Shown here: in pieces, positions 18,402-27,114 of the stretch
How positions within the stretch are numbered: position 1 is the first letter of the stretch
How the letters are laid out: every line of letters begins with the position of its first letter
Assembly (NCBI RefSeq): GCF_900103635.1
Contig: NZ_FMXK01000004.1
Coordinates: forward strand, 1-64,000
Length of the DNA: 64,000 nt
Source: Butyrivibrio sp. INlla18
GTDB lineage: Bacteria > Bacillota > Clostridia > Lachnospirales > Lachnospiraceae
Direction: 5' to 3'
The notes under the pieces: generated by a model
Told to the model about the DNA's origin: nothing
Seen by the model: the letters and a program-made list of their open reading frames with translations, nothing else
Databases searched by the model: none
Translations under genes and position numbers: made by a program

Positions 18402-19434
18402 CTAACAAATTGAGAAATCTTTCCAGACTATATACAAGAAGCTTCTGCTCGCCAGTTAAGTCTTTTGCGCAACCTTCTATGAACTCATCTCTTGTAGGGC
18501 CTTCCCAAGATGCCATCCATGCATCAGCTGGTCTAGACATTGGAAGCTTCTCTGGAACATCAAGTGAAGGATATCTCATACGGAATAATTCGCGAATCAG
18601 ATACTTACTTTCGCCATTCCTGATCCTCTGTATATCAAGTGGCTCAGTAAGGTGCATTTCCTCATAAGGATCAATGAAGCCTATGCCTTCTGCTCTACAT
18701 GCAAGAGTCAAAGCAGCAGCTGTTGCCCTTCCATAAATGTTACTGATGAAATCCATATAGTTAGCCATTCCATCCGCCTTTTTATAGTTTTCATAAAACT
18801 GATATATATCTGCAGGATCTTTTAAAACTTTCTCTGGATGAACGTATATACTTCTTTCAATCCACTCTTCATATCCCCAGTCTTTAGAGAGCATTTTACT
18901 CATTCCGCCAAATTCAATGTCAGCGGTATCGCCGTGGACCAAACAATTAAGTCCATCAGCCTTAGCTCTTTTTGCAATCTTATATGCCTGTGGCTCATTT
19001 GAAATAATTGGAAATCCCTGGAATATCATGAGCGGATTCATTCCCTTGTCGTAGTCTTCCCAATCTACTTCAATTACTACATGTTCGAGGTCATAAAGAT
19101 CACAGTATTTTCTTGCCTGAATGGTCTCATCAACTGCATTCTTACCAACGCACTTTGCAGTGTAGGCTTTTGTCCCTTTTGGCATATATGAAGCTAAAAT
19201 TGCAGAATCCATTCCGCCACTCAAGAGCACGCCTGTATGCTTCAAATCAATCTTTTCTAGAGATTCTCTAATATTACGATCGATATCCTGCGCTGTTTTA
19301 CATGGTCTTTTCTTTTCCGCAGGAATCATTTCGTGGTCTAAGTGAGGTATTCCCTCTTTAAAAATCTTTTCTTCATCCACAACAAATCTGAATGCCAAAT
19401 ATGAACTCATGCAAAACTTCTTATCTACTGTCAT
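18394..19434 (-). CDS. Asparagine-synthase-like (PP-loop ATPase) protein without glutaminase domain
   Basis: The protein carries the adenylating PP-loop GVLLSGGMDSAILASY near 68-83 and the C-terminal Asn_synthase pattern (LVHGDTADIEFGGM, LREL-type helices). It is only 346 aa and lacks the N-terminal class II glutaminase of AsnB, so it would need ammonia or another amine donor, or a partner. It lies between a cytidylyltransferase and a CDP-glycerol transferase; amidation of a glycan acid or glycerol-phosphate-linked group is a reasonable guess, not shown. GGGGA precedes the ATG. Confidence 0.78.
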   Translation of the reverse strand: MTVDKKFCMSSYLAFRFVVDEEKIFKEGIPHLDHEMIPAEKKRPCKTAQDIDRNIRESLEKIDLKHTGVLLSGGMDSAILASYMPKGTKAYTAKCVGKNAVDETIQARKYCDLYDLEHVVIEVDWEDYDKGMNPLMIFQGFPIISNEPQAYKIAKRAKADGLNCLVHGDTADIEFGGMSKMLSKDWGYEEWIERSIYVHPEKVLKDPADIYQFYENYKKADGMANYMDFISNIYGRATAAALTLACRAEGIGFIDPYEEMHLTEPLDIQRIRNGESKYLIRELFRMRYPSLDVPEKLPMSRPADAWMASWEGPTRDEFIEGCAKDLTGEQKLLVYSLERFLNLLDE

Positions 19435-19451
19435 CTTCGTCCCCTTTTCCT

Positions 19452-19895
19452 TTAGTCTTTTTCATATACTCGATTTGGAATCTCTACTCTTAACATCGTA
19501 GAAGAAATATTAGGCGTATGCGGCAGATACACCACTTCCACCCCAAATGGCTCCAGATCTTTTTCTGTCTGAATCCATCTTTCATTTCCTTTCCAATCAT
19601 CACCAATAAATACTGCATCAAATTTATACTTCTTGTACTGCTCAACTTTATCTAACGTGTCCGCTATAACGCATTCATCTACATTTCTCAGATTACGTAT
19701 TATTTCGGCACGGTCTTCCTGACAGATAACCGTTTTCTTGTTTTTGTATTGTTCCACCAAAGCATCTGAATTAACTCCAACTATGAGCTTTTCACACATA
19801 GCTGCAGCACTATTAATGATATGCAAGTGACCTATATGAAACATGTCATATACGCCCTGCGTGTATCCAATTTTGTATTTTGGTTTTTCGCTCAA
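19452..19895 (-). CDS. Cytidylyltransferase, glycerol-3-phosphate (TagD)-like, TTG start
   Basis: A 147-aa nucleotidyltransferase with YTQGVYDMFHIGHLHII (HxGH CTP-binding motif at 20-23), GVNSD, FIGDDWKG and the terminal LPHTPNISSTMLR, corresponding to the ISSTxI motif of CTP-transferases. Size and motifs fit CTP:glycerol-3-phosphate cytidylyltransferase, giving CDP-glycerol for the downstream glycerophosphotransferase; other CDP-alditols are possible. The start is TTG at 19895, fixed by AGGAGG six bases upstream; no suitable ATG is near. It follows the terminator of the Rpn gene, so this gene may head the glycan operon, though no promoter is obvious. Confidence 0.85.
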   Translation of the reverse strand: MSEKPKYKIGYTQGVYDMFHIGHLHIINSAAAMCEKLIVGVNSDALVEQYKNKKTVICQEDRAEIIRNLRNVDECVIADTLDKVEQYKKYKFDAVFIGDDWKGNERWIQTEKDLEPFGVEVVYLPHTPNISSTMLRVEIPNRVYEKD

Positions 19896-19914
19896 ACGAA
19901 ACCTCCTAAATAAA

Positions 19915-19957
19915 AACCTCCCATGTAAGACAACTACATACCTTACATCGGGAGGTT
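19915..19957 (-). terminator. Intrinsic terminator of the Rpn-type gene
   Basis: Arms at 19915-19929 and 19942-19957 pair over 15 bp with one bulged base. On the minus strand the stem ends GGGAGG and is followed by TTTTTATTT. It lies between the Rpn stop (19962) and the ribosome site of the cytidylyltransferase. On the plus strand the stem is followed by CTTTTTAC, so it may also work in that direction. Confidence 0.8.
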
Positions 19958-19961
19958 CTTT

Positions 19962-20942
19962 TTACTTCATCATTTTATCCAATTCTTCTATCGAGATGCC
20001 TAATCTCTTAGCTGCATCTTCTTTTGTGATAAGGCCATCATGAATCAATGAGGCCATAGCCTCAACGCCTTTTTTCATTCCTTCTTTAATACCTTCTTTA
20101 ATTCCTTCTTCTTTTCCTTCGTCGTAGATTCTGAAGCCTGGTAAATCAAGTACTTTTCCACCCATGACATCACCTACTTTCTTTTGGACATTTTCCTGCT
20201 TCGTAGTGAGCTTATATGCAACACTATGTGTTAGCCTTATGATAGCATCGTAAGATGCTGATGACAAGCTACCTACAGCAAGCTCCTTATCTAATCGCTC
20301 AAAGATATCCTCATAATTTTTCAGAAGTTCATCTATCTGATCCATATCTTGATTCATCTCGGATAATCTTTTCTCAAAGTTGAAAATAAAGAATGGAATT
20401 AACATAAAGAGCTTCTCTTCAAAAATCTTGTCTATACTATAATCCGACATCTTCAGCATTGGTATTTCATAAGATACTTCTTTACCATCCGGCATTACAA
20501 TCTCTATAACTCCTGATTCAGGTGCCTCTTTTGAAAATCTTAGTAATAATAATCCTGAATTTGGAAATCTGAATCTCACCTTATGTACATTTATCTCGTA
20601 AGCATTCTTGGCTATCTGAGTGTCATACTCAAATATTCTTACCAACATTGATCTGCTATAGACCTTGCTCTCGCATTCAAGGTGATATCTCTTGGTTATA
20701 TTCTTGTAAGTAATCTCAAAACTGGAATCTGTAATACGTTTTTCCTCTGAACCATCTTCATGCTCGACAAACTGTTCGTTTCTAAGTCTTTTCACTACTG
20801 CACTCTTGCCATACTTTTCTCTAAACATATGATACACCAGTGGTATTAGCAGATCATCGCACCTTCCCTCCATTGTTCTGAAAGCATCATCGTATGCAGA
20901 TTCAGAATACAATGGATTATCTTTCTTCTTTACTTCATCCAT
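19962..20942 (-). CDS. Rpn-family recombination-promoting nuclease / PD-(D/E)XK-type protein
   Basis: A 326-aa protein of the type common in Lachnospiraceae and annotated as Rpn or PD-(D/E)XK transposase-like nuclease. It has SAYDDAFRTMEGRCDDLLIPLVYHMF at the N-terminus, ITKRYHLECESKVYS as the likely ExK-type catalytic strand, and the characteristic tail in which EGIKEGIKEGMKKG repeats precede a helical LGISIEELDKM end. Such proteins cut DNA and are often mobile. It is flanked by its own terminator and by a gene-free stretch, so it looks like an independent insertion between two glycan operons. AGGAGG precedes the ATG. Confidence 0.8.
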   Translation of the reverse strand: MDEVKKKDNPLYSESAYDDAFRTMEGRCDDLLIPLVYHMFREKYGKSAVVKRLRNEQFVEHEDGSEEKRITDSSFEITYKNITKRYHLECESKVYSRSMLVRIFEYDTQIAKNAYEINVHKVRFRFPNSGLLLLRFSKEAPESGVIEIVMPDGKEVSYEIPMLKMSDYSIDKIFEEKLFMLIPFFIFNFEKRLSEMNQDMDQIDELLKNYEDIFERLDKELAVGSLSSASYDAIIRLTHSVAYKLTTKQENVQKKVGDVMGGKVLDLPGFRIYDEGKEEGIKEGIKEGMKKGVEAMASLIHDGLITKEDAAKRLGISIEELDKMMK

Positions 20943-21197
20943 ACTTTTCCTCCTACGTATGTTTAATACATCTCATGCATAGGCAAGAAAAATAGAATAT
21001 CACCAAGAAACTCAGAAAATAAATAGTTAGATAAACGAAATCATCAAATATATATCTTAGTCATGGGAATAGTCTGGCGAATGCCACGAACACTATACAT
21101 GAAATGCCCATGTAAGATATCATATCTATCTCCTAATGTAAAGTATGAAGTTGTCAAGGTACATTATCATCTATCACCAAAATATATTAAAAAGCTA
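20943..21197. other. Gene-free stretch between Rpn gene and glycerophosphodiesterase
   Basis: About 255 bp of AT-rich sequence. It must contain the promoter of the Rpn gene, but no convincing -35/-10 pair was found. A plus-strand open frame from about 21063 has no family resemblance and runs across the glycerophosphodiesterase gene, so it was not called. Confidence 0.5.
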
Positions 21198-21956
21198 TTA
21201 TCGCAAATACTTATCCGGCTCATTCAAGATGAGGTCCGTTGCTCCTTTTTCTGCATACTTGTTCACATCCAGCTTGCCGCCGGTTGGAAGCTCAGGATAA
21301 AGATGTCCGCCAAACCAGGCTCTTACATCGCGGCCTTTGAATTTCTCAGCTGGGATATCCATGTAGATTCCTGCTGGATGCAGAGCTATACTGCCATTTG
21401 GTACGTCTCTCCACATGGACTCAAGGCCAATAGCTTTATAGAGGCAGTTAGAAACGTAATTATCAAGAACCCCAAGCTTAGCTGCAGGATCAATAGCATG
21501 TACATTAACCAGTGACTCAGCCCAGAAGCTGGAATATACGATATTGTCCTTAATGCCCATCTCATCAACAAGAGCCACGATCTTTTCTTCGATTCCAGGA
21601 TAGTTGAAGACACTGGTCTTGAGCTCGATGTTGATCATGAAGCCATCGTTTTTCATTCTTGGTAAAAGAAGCTCTATAACCTCTTTCATTGTTGGAACGC
21701 GCTCAGTATCTACGCCTCTTCCAGCAAAAATGTGGAGCTGTTTAAGTTCCTTTAATGTATAGTCTCTGACATAGCCAAAGCCATCAGTAGTTCTATCAAC
21801 CTTCTCATCGTGAATGACCACGATCTCGCCATCCCTTGTAAGCTGAATATCCAGTTCAACTCCTGTAAGATTTTTGACATTCATAGCCTTTTCAAATGCA
21901 AGTAATGTATTTTCTGGATATAACTGGCTACAACCTCTATGAGCCCAAATTTTCAT
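21198..21956 (-). CDS. Glycerophosphodiester phosphodiesterase (GDPD, UgpQ-like)
   Basis: A 252-aa cytoplasmic GDPD-fold hydrolase that splits glycerophosphodiesters into glycerol-3-phosphate and an alcohol. The family's active site is complete: IWAHRGCSQLYPENTL (HRG...ENT) at 3-18, GVELDIQLTRDGEIVVIHD (ELD...HD) near 33-51, and INIELKT near 108. No signal peptide. Next to LicD, TagD-like and CDP-glycerol genes it may recycle glycerol-phosphate decorations, but a general phospholipid role is equally possible. GGAGG lies nine bases before the ATG. Confidence 0.92.
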   Translation of the reverse strand: MKIWAHRGCSQLYPENTLLAFEKAMNVKNLTGVELDIQLTRDGEIVVIHDEKVDRTTDGFGYVRDYTLKELKQLHIFAGRGVDTERVPTMKEVIELLLPRMKNDGFMINIELKTSVFNYPGIEEKIVALVDEMGIKDNIVYSSFWAESLVNVHAIDPAAKLGVLDNYVSNCLYKAIGLESMWRDVPNGSIALHPAGIYMDIPAEKFKGRDVRAWFGGHLYPELPTGGKLDVNKYAEKGATDLILNEPDKYLR

Positions 21957-22004
21957 GGTAAAAAACCTCCATTCTTCTCAAAACACTTATAATTTAATTC
22001 TGTT

Positions 22005-22994
22005 TCAATGTTTCCTACTTTTCAAAAACTTCTCAAACACCCTCGCTCTAGCAACCGCCTCATCTCTCTGACTATTAGCCACCTCTCCGCCACTAACTCT
22101 GCGTTCAAACTCAGTAAACTCGTATCTAAGTCCATCTCCAAGAAATTCGCATTCATAGCTGTCTATCTTGGATGGATCTTCGTATCTAACTTCAAAGCGT
22201 TTTGTAAGCCACCAGGGTGATGGCACTAGGATATATCCCTTTGCTGCTGATATCAGGAGCTGACCTTCACTTTTAGCTGTAAGTCCTGTCTTGGCAGTTC
22301 CGGTTTTCCTAATTGCACTGACCGCATCAGCCCCTCCGACACCACTAGACTTATCCCCATAAGCAAACGCTACCTTGCTATATCCATCCACTCCCGACTC
22401 AGCAGGAATACTCATAAACCTTACATCACTGTAATCAGTTCCCAGAAATCTCATTACCGGCAATAGACAATAGGTTCCAAACTCAGTAAAAGAGCCGCCA
22501 AACTCAGTATCATCAAACTCTCTGCCGTAAGGCTCAGATAGTCTAGTAAAAGCAGCTTCCACATCTATAACTTCTCCGATAACACCGCTTTCAAGAACTT
22601 CGCAGATTTTCTTAAAACCTGGGCAAAACTCTGTCTTAACTGCTTCCATCAGCACATGCTTTTTATCAAAAGCCATATCAAACAGCTCTTTGGATTCCGC
22701 TTCAGAAAAGCACATAGGCTTTTCGCAGATAACATGCTTGCCGTAGCCCAGCATCTGCCTTACGTAAGAAGCATGACTCCCATGAGGAGATGCCACATAT
22801 ACCGCATCAATAGCATCAGCAAATTCAGAGATGTCTGAAAATGCCTTAGCCTTCATGCCATTATCTTCTATGAACTTTTCAGCATGGTCCAGATTGGGAT
22901 TTAACACCGCAGTAACATCAATCCCATCCACAAAAGACAGCTCTTTTACCGCACGCTTTGCAATCCTTCCTGTACCTATGATCCCTAATCTCAT
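22005..22994 (-). CDS. Gfo/Idh/MocA-family NAD(P)-dependent oxidoreductase
   Basis: The N-terminal Rossmann fold starts MRLGIIGTGRIAKRAVKEL (GxGxxA), followed by VYVASPHGSHASYV and HVICEKPMCFS, the catalytic EKP lysine block of the family. The C-terminal half is the alpha/beta substrate domain. These enzymes oxidise or reduce sugars and cyclitols, often to make unusual nucleotide sugars. It is a paralogue of the oxidoreductase half of the fusion protein encoded just upstream (23023-24375). A GGGACGG site precedes the ATG. Confidence 0.9.
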   Translation of the reverse strand: MRLGIIGTGRIAKRAVKELSFVDGIDVTAVLNPNLDHAEKFIEDNGMKAKAFSDISEFADAIDAVYVASPHGSHASYVRQMLGYGKHVICEKPMCFSEAESKELFDMAFDKKHVLMEAVKTEFCPGFKKICEVLESGVIGEVIDVEAAFTRLSEPYGREFDDTEFGGSFTEFGTYCLLPVMRFLGTDYSDVRFMSIPAESGVDGYSKVAFAYGDKSSGVGGADAVSAIRKTGTAKTGLTAKSEGQLLISAAKGYILVPSPWWLTKRFEVRYEDPSKIDSYECEFLGDGLRYEFTEFERRVSGGEVANSQRDEAVARARVFEKFLKSRKH

Positions 22995-23022
22995 AAACTA
23001 CCGTCCCGTTTGCAGCAAAGTC

Positions 23023-24375
23023 TTAAAATCCCTGTTGTTTTCTTCTGGTATCCATAAACCTTTCAACAACCTTGGCCATAGCAATTGACTCTTCAGCTGT
23101 AAGCTTAAAGTCGTGGCCTCTGGTGCCATTTATCTTGGTCAAAAACTCTGCTATCTCATATCTAAAGCCGTCGTTACCCACAAATCCAGCTTCATAGTGG
23201 TCAACCTTACTAGGATCCTCATATCTGACATCAAAGCTCTTAATAAGCCACCATGGTGACTGTGCCAAAATATATCCCTTGGTTCCTGCTATTACAAGCT
23301 GACCTTCTGACTTAACACCAGCTCCTGTCTTGGATGTAGCAAGGCCGTGCTTGTACTTAAACTCAACCTTGGTAAAAACGTCTATTCCACTCTCTCCAAG
23401 GATAGAATCAATCTTGAACTCCTCGTAATCAAGGCCCATGAGCTTAAAGATTGGAAGCAGGGTATAACTTCCATACTCCATAAACGCTCCGCCATACTTG
23501 GCATCTGACATCTCACGGGATGCTGGATCACCGATTCTTGTAAAGCAAGCCTCTATATCACAGATATCACCTATTGTTCCGTTTTTGGCAACTGTCAGAA
23601 GCTGCTGGAATCCAGGAAGATACGCTGCTCTGATTCCTTCCATCAGGACTACCTGTTTCTCTTTTGCAAGAGCATATAGCTCAACCGCCTCGTCGTAGGT
23701 AAAGGTCATAGGCTTCTCACACAGAACGTGCTTGCCTGCATCAAGTGCTGTTCTGACATACTCTGCGTGAGTTTCATTAGGTGACGCCACATAGATAGCA
23801 TCTACGCTATCAAGAAAGCTCTCATAATCGTCGCAATATCCATTTATGGTGCAGACCTGCATGAATTCGCTCAGATTCTCAAAATCCGGATTATAAGCTG
23901 ACACCGCCTCTACACCAGAAACGTAATTGATCTCTGAATAGAAACGTCTGGCAACTCTTCCAGTACCCACTATTCCAAGTTTGATAAGCTTCTTCCTGTC
24001 CTCTCTTAAAAAAGATGAAGATATATTAGGGGTCCTCTCAAGATAAACAACGTTGCAATACTGCTTCAAATAATCAAACTTACCAGTCCAGTCAGAGCCC
24101 AGCACAAAAGTATCGATGTCATACTTCTGAATATCTTCTATCTTCTGCCCTTCATGGTCTTCAACAATGATCTCGTCTGCAAAGCCAGTCTTTCTGACGT
24201 TTTCTATTCTAGTCATGATAGGGTCAACTAGATTAAGCTTGCCCCTCTGACGATCAAAATGTTCAGTTGTAACACCCACTATAAGGTAATCTCCAAGCGC
24301 CTTTGCGCGCTCCAAGATCTTATAATGACCTTCATGAAACAGGTCAAAAGAGCCATAGGTTATGATCTTTTTCAT
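23023..24375 (-). CDS. Fusion of cytidylyltransferase and Gfo/Idh/MocA oxidoreductase
   Basis: Residues 1-130 are a TagD-like nucleotidyltransferase: KKIITYGSFDLFHEGHYKI (HxGH), VLGSDWTGKFDYLKQY and YLERTPNISSSFL. Residues from 134 are a complete Gfo/Idh/MocA enzyme: LGIVGTGRVARRFY, IYVASPNETHAEYV and HVLCEKPMTFTYDEA. The fusion suggests one pathway in which a sugar alcohol or reduced sugar phosphate is made and activated as a CDP derivative, in the way CDP-ribitol or CDP-glycerol is made (inference). The ATG at 24375 is preferred over 24381 because of its nine-base spacing from GGGG. A 647-bp-distant paralogue of the second half follows at 22005-22994. Confidence 0.87.
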   Translation of the reverse strand: MKKIITYGSFDLFHEGHYKILERAKALGDYLIVGVTTEHFDRQRGKLNLVDPIMTRIENVRKTGFADEIIVEDHEGQKIEDIQKYDIDTFVLGSDWTGKFDYLKQYCNVVYLERTPNISSSFLREDRKKLIKLGIVGTGRVARRFYSEINYVSGVEAVSAYNPDFENLSEFMQVCTINGYCDDYESFLDSVDAIYVASPNETHAEYVRTALDAGKHVLCEKPMTFTYDEAVELYALAKEKQVVLMEGIRAAYLPGFQQLLTVAKNGTIGDICDIEACFTRIGDPASREMSDAKYGGAFMEYGSYTLLPIFKLMGLDYEEFKIDSILGESGIDVFTKVEFKYKHGLATSKTGAGVKSEGQLVIAGTKGYILAQSPWWLIKSFDVRYEDPSKVDHYEAGFVGNDGFRYEIAEFLTKINGTRGHDFKLTAEESIAMAKVVERFMDTRRKQQGF

Positions 24376-24397
24376 AATCATCTTCCCCTTTAAAAAA

Positions 24398-25375
24398 TCA
24401 CATCCACTTTATAACGCCAATTCCCATCCATTTATCAGGAAACTTCGAAAACTCTACTATCTCTTTGTCTTTATTTAACTCTTTTAATTCTCTCCAGCCC
24501 CGAACTGTTCCGCCATCAAGCTCATCATACTCATGTCCAAAAACATCATGAAATACGGTCAACTTTGTTGCATACTGACCTACATTTCTGTAGTCCTCCA
24601 TAACTGCGCCGTAGGAGTGATCCGCGTCAATGAAACAATAATCATACTCCTGTCCTTTAAAATCAGCAGAAGTATTAGGTATTCTCTTACGAATAGCAGG
24701 TATCAGCTTAGAAATCTCATCGTAATTAACCAGTCCATCCTCGATATCTACCATTTCATACACAAGATCTGGATTATTTCTGTACAAAAGAGCTGCCATC
24801 ACATAGGAGCTGCTGCCTTTGTATACTCCAACTTCAATAGCCTTCTGGCATTTGAGCTTACTTAGATACAAGCAAAAATCCACAAACTCATCTGGAACCT
24901 GCAATATTCCGCAGCTGCTGTATCTAACTCCTGTCTGAGGCTTTTTTACCAGCTTAAAGAATGGGAAAAAGCCGTATTCACCAAGCTTATTAAAAAGCCA
25001 CTCTCTATCTGCGATCTGTCTATCACTAGCTTCAAGCAGGTCCTTAATGACCTTAACCTGATCAGATAAAATCTTGCTATTTCTATCTCCAATAAGACTT
25101 CCAAGGCCTCCTAACACCTCTTTTTCAGTAGGTATCCCAAGTTTTTCCAGCTCAGCCCTTACATCTGCTTCATCCACACCAAAATAAACCACCATATCGT
25201 GAGGCTGATTAAACGCATCTTCTACAGAGCTTCTGCGCCCAAATATCTCTTCTTCCTCTGGAAAAAACTTAACCTCTGCGACAACTTCTACATCTCCATC
25301 AGCTATCAGTGAGTAAAGCTCCCTCTGGCTATCGTAGTCACTATATGAAAGTCCCCATGTTATTATCTGCTTCAT
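24398..25375 (-). CDS. Class I methyltransferase with N-terminal Rossmann-like module
   Basis: The C-terminal half has AIEVGVYKGSSSYVMAALL (SAM loop), YEMVDIEDGLVNYD, YCFIDADHSYGAVMEDY and VFHDVFGHEY, the pattern of CmcI/Methyltransf_24-type enzymes acting on sugars or small molecules. Residues 1-95 begin IITWGLSYSDYDSQREL and look like a divergent copy of the locus-wide module (GxxYS replaces GxGxxG). Lies between the LicD and cytidylyltransferase-oxidoreductase genes with 10-25 bp gaps. GAGGGG lies four bases before the ATG. Confidence 0.78.
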   Translation of the reverse strand: MKQIITWGLSYSDYDSQRELYSLIADGDVEVVAEVKFFPEEEEIFGRRSSVEDAFNQPHDMVVYFGVDEADVRAELEKLGIPTEKEVLGGLGSLIGDRNSKILSDQVKVIKDLLEASDRQIADREWLFNKLGEYGFFPFFKLVKKPQTGVRYSSCGILQVPDEFVDFCLYLSKLKCQKAIEVGVYKGSSSYVMAALLYRNNPDLVYEMVDIEDGLVNYDEISKLIPAIRKRIPNTSADFKGQEYDYCFIDADHSYGAVMEDYRNVGQYATKLTVFHDVFGHEYDELDGGTVRGWRELKELNKDKEIVEFSKFPDKWMGIGVIKWM

Positions 25376-25385
25376 GTAACCCCTC

Positions 25386-27092
25386 TCAGAACTTGTAGTT
25401 TTCTAGCAAAACAATCTTTTCTTCCCAGTAGGAGCGTGTTTCCTCTCCCGCAAGTTCTGTCAAAACTCTGATATATAAATCTCTTATCTTCTCGGATTTG
25501 AGTACCACCTTATCCGCATTCACAACAGCTGGCTGCTCAATAAATGTCTTGAGCGAAATCGCCACTGGATCTGTGTCACTTACAGGATCTATTACGTCAA
25601 AGCATGGAATATAAACCAGCTCATCTGTGTATTTTAAAAGTTCCTCAGAATAAAGCTTATCAGGAACAGTCATACTATAGCTCTCGCCATCGTAAGGCAC
25701 CTGAATCACGATCACATCAGGATGGCCGCCCACAAGATCAAACTCATCAAAGCTTGTAAAATGCTCATCTGCCATGAAAAGGTCTCTCTCATCATGCCTT
25801 TCGCCAACATTTCCATTATGATCACAGTCATAGAATGGAATTGGAATCACGTAAGCCTCAACATCCTCATCAGACACTGCCTTTCTATAAAGTGGTCTCA
25901 TGCTCTCCCACCACTTAGCTCTGCAAGGCAGGAAAAGAACTGTTTTCTTACCATTTTTCTTTTCCTCAATGAGCTTTTCTATAGTAGCTGTCATTTCGAT
26001 ATTCTTTTGTAAAAGAGCCTCAGCATCTGCGCTCTGTCCCTGACTTGCCGCAGCTTCAAGCCCTGCGCGGGTATTCTCCAAAAGCTTAAGGGAGCTCTCA
26101 AGCTCATTAATCTGCTTTGGATGCTTTCTCTTTACGTCAAAACTCTGCTTATCAAGGGTATATCTAAATGGATTATGTCCTAAGTGTTGCCTGAGTGATT
26201 CTTCCTGCTCCTCATATATCGGATAATTATGAACTGCAGTTCCTCTTTTTACAGTCATGTAATCGCCATAGTATATTCTAAGAAGCTGATCATATTTTTT
26301 AGGCGCATACACATAAGTGTTTTCAAATGGGACTAACACATTCTCCTGATATATTTCAATTGGAACATTCGCCCAATTTTCTGTAATCCACACATACATT
26401 GATGCCACTTCTTTTGCATCTGCATCCCTGCACTCCCTCAATATCTGGTCCAAAAGAAGTGCAAGTTCCCTTATAATCCCGTTATCCCTATGAATCTTTA
26501 AGCCAATTTCTTTCTCAATCTGTAATAAAGGAGCATTTATCTCGGGAGCATCTATCCCTTTTGAATTATATATGCTGACGGCTTCCACTATTTTTTTCCC
26601 TCTTCTTTGCCTCTCAAGCTCCTTTTCCTTGTCATTGTAGAGTTTATCCATAGGAAATATATCAACCCCAACAACATAAGGACATCCATAAAACTTATCC
26701 AAATGTCTGGCATCGTAATTGATCGTAACACCGTTAGTAATGCGTCCCAGAGCCAACGTATACTCTTGCTCATCTTGAACAGTCAGAATTTTATAATTTT
26801 CCGGAAGTTCTTGCCGTGCATACTCAAAAAAAAGCTCCCAATCATCCCTCAGCATAGATATATCCAGATCATCATCCCATGGAATATAGCCTTTATGACG
26901 TACTGCTCCTATAAGCGATCCCATATCGATATACCACTTTATCTCATGTTTTTCACATATTTTGGCTATTTCAGAAAGCACAACTAATTGCGCAGCCCAA
27001 AAACGCTTCATCATTTCCGGAATATAAAATCCATCTCTTACTTCGTCATAAAAATATTCAGGTGAGAAAGTAAGATTACATAATTCAGCCAT
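25386..27092 (-). CDS. LicD-family phosphotransferase with C-terminal glycerophosphotransferase-like segment
   Basis: The N-terminal domain is LicD: KWYIDMGSLIGAVRHKGYIPWDDDLDISMLRDD, the nucleotidyltransferase-fold active site (GS and DDDxD) of enzymes that transfer phosphocholine or related phospho-groups from a CDP carrier to glycans. Residues from about 385 contain KKTVLFLPCRAKWWESMRPLY and IPIPFYDCDHNGNVGE, homologous to the first half of the separate protein encoded at 29910-30902. The start at 27092 (MAELCNLTF) has GGAG six bases upstream and matches the length of its paralogues. The upstream LicD gene ends 22 bp away. Confidence 0.85.
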   Translation of the reverse strand: MAELCNLTFSPEYFYDEVRDGFYIPEMMKRFWAAQLVVLSEIAKICEKHEIKWYIDMGSLIGAVRHKGYIPWDDDLDISMLRDDWELFFEYARQELPENYKILTVQDEQEYTLALGRITNGVTINYDARHLDKFYGCPYVVGVDIFPMDKLYNDKEKELERQRRGKKIVEAVSIYNSKGIDAPEINAPLLQIEKEIGLKIHRDNGIIRELALLLDQILRECRDADAKEVASMYVWITENWANVPIEIYQENVLVPFENTYVYAPKKYDQLLRIYYGDYMTVKRGTAVHNYPIYEEQEESLRQHLGHNPFRYTLDKQSFDVKRKHPKQINELESSLKLLENTRAGLEAAASQGQSADAEALLQKNIEMTATIEKLIEEKKNGKKTVLFLPCRAKWWESMRPLYRKAVSDEDVEAYVIPIPFYDCDHNGNVGERHDERDLFMADEHFTSFDEFDLVGGHPDVIVIQVPYDGESYSMTVPDKLYSEELLKYTDELVYIPCFDVIDPVSDTDPVAISLKTFIEQPAVVNADKVVLKSEKIRDLYIRVLTELAGEETRSYWEEKIVLLENYKF

Positions 27093-27114
27093 AACAATCT
27101 CCAGATTTGTATTA

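Noticed and set aside
21063-21515. 150-codon plus-strand frame near the glycerophosphodiesterase
   Set aside because: Two thirds lie over a clearly real gene on the other strand; the free part resembles no family I know, including IS200 transposases.
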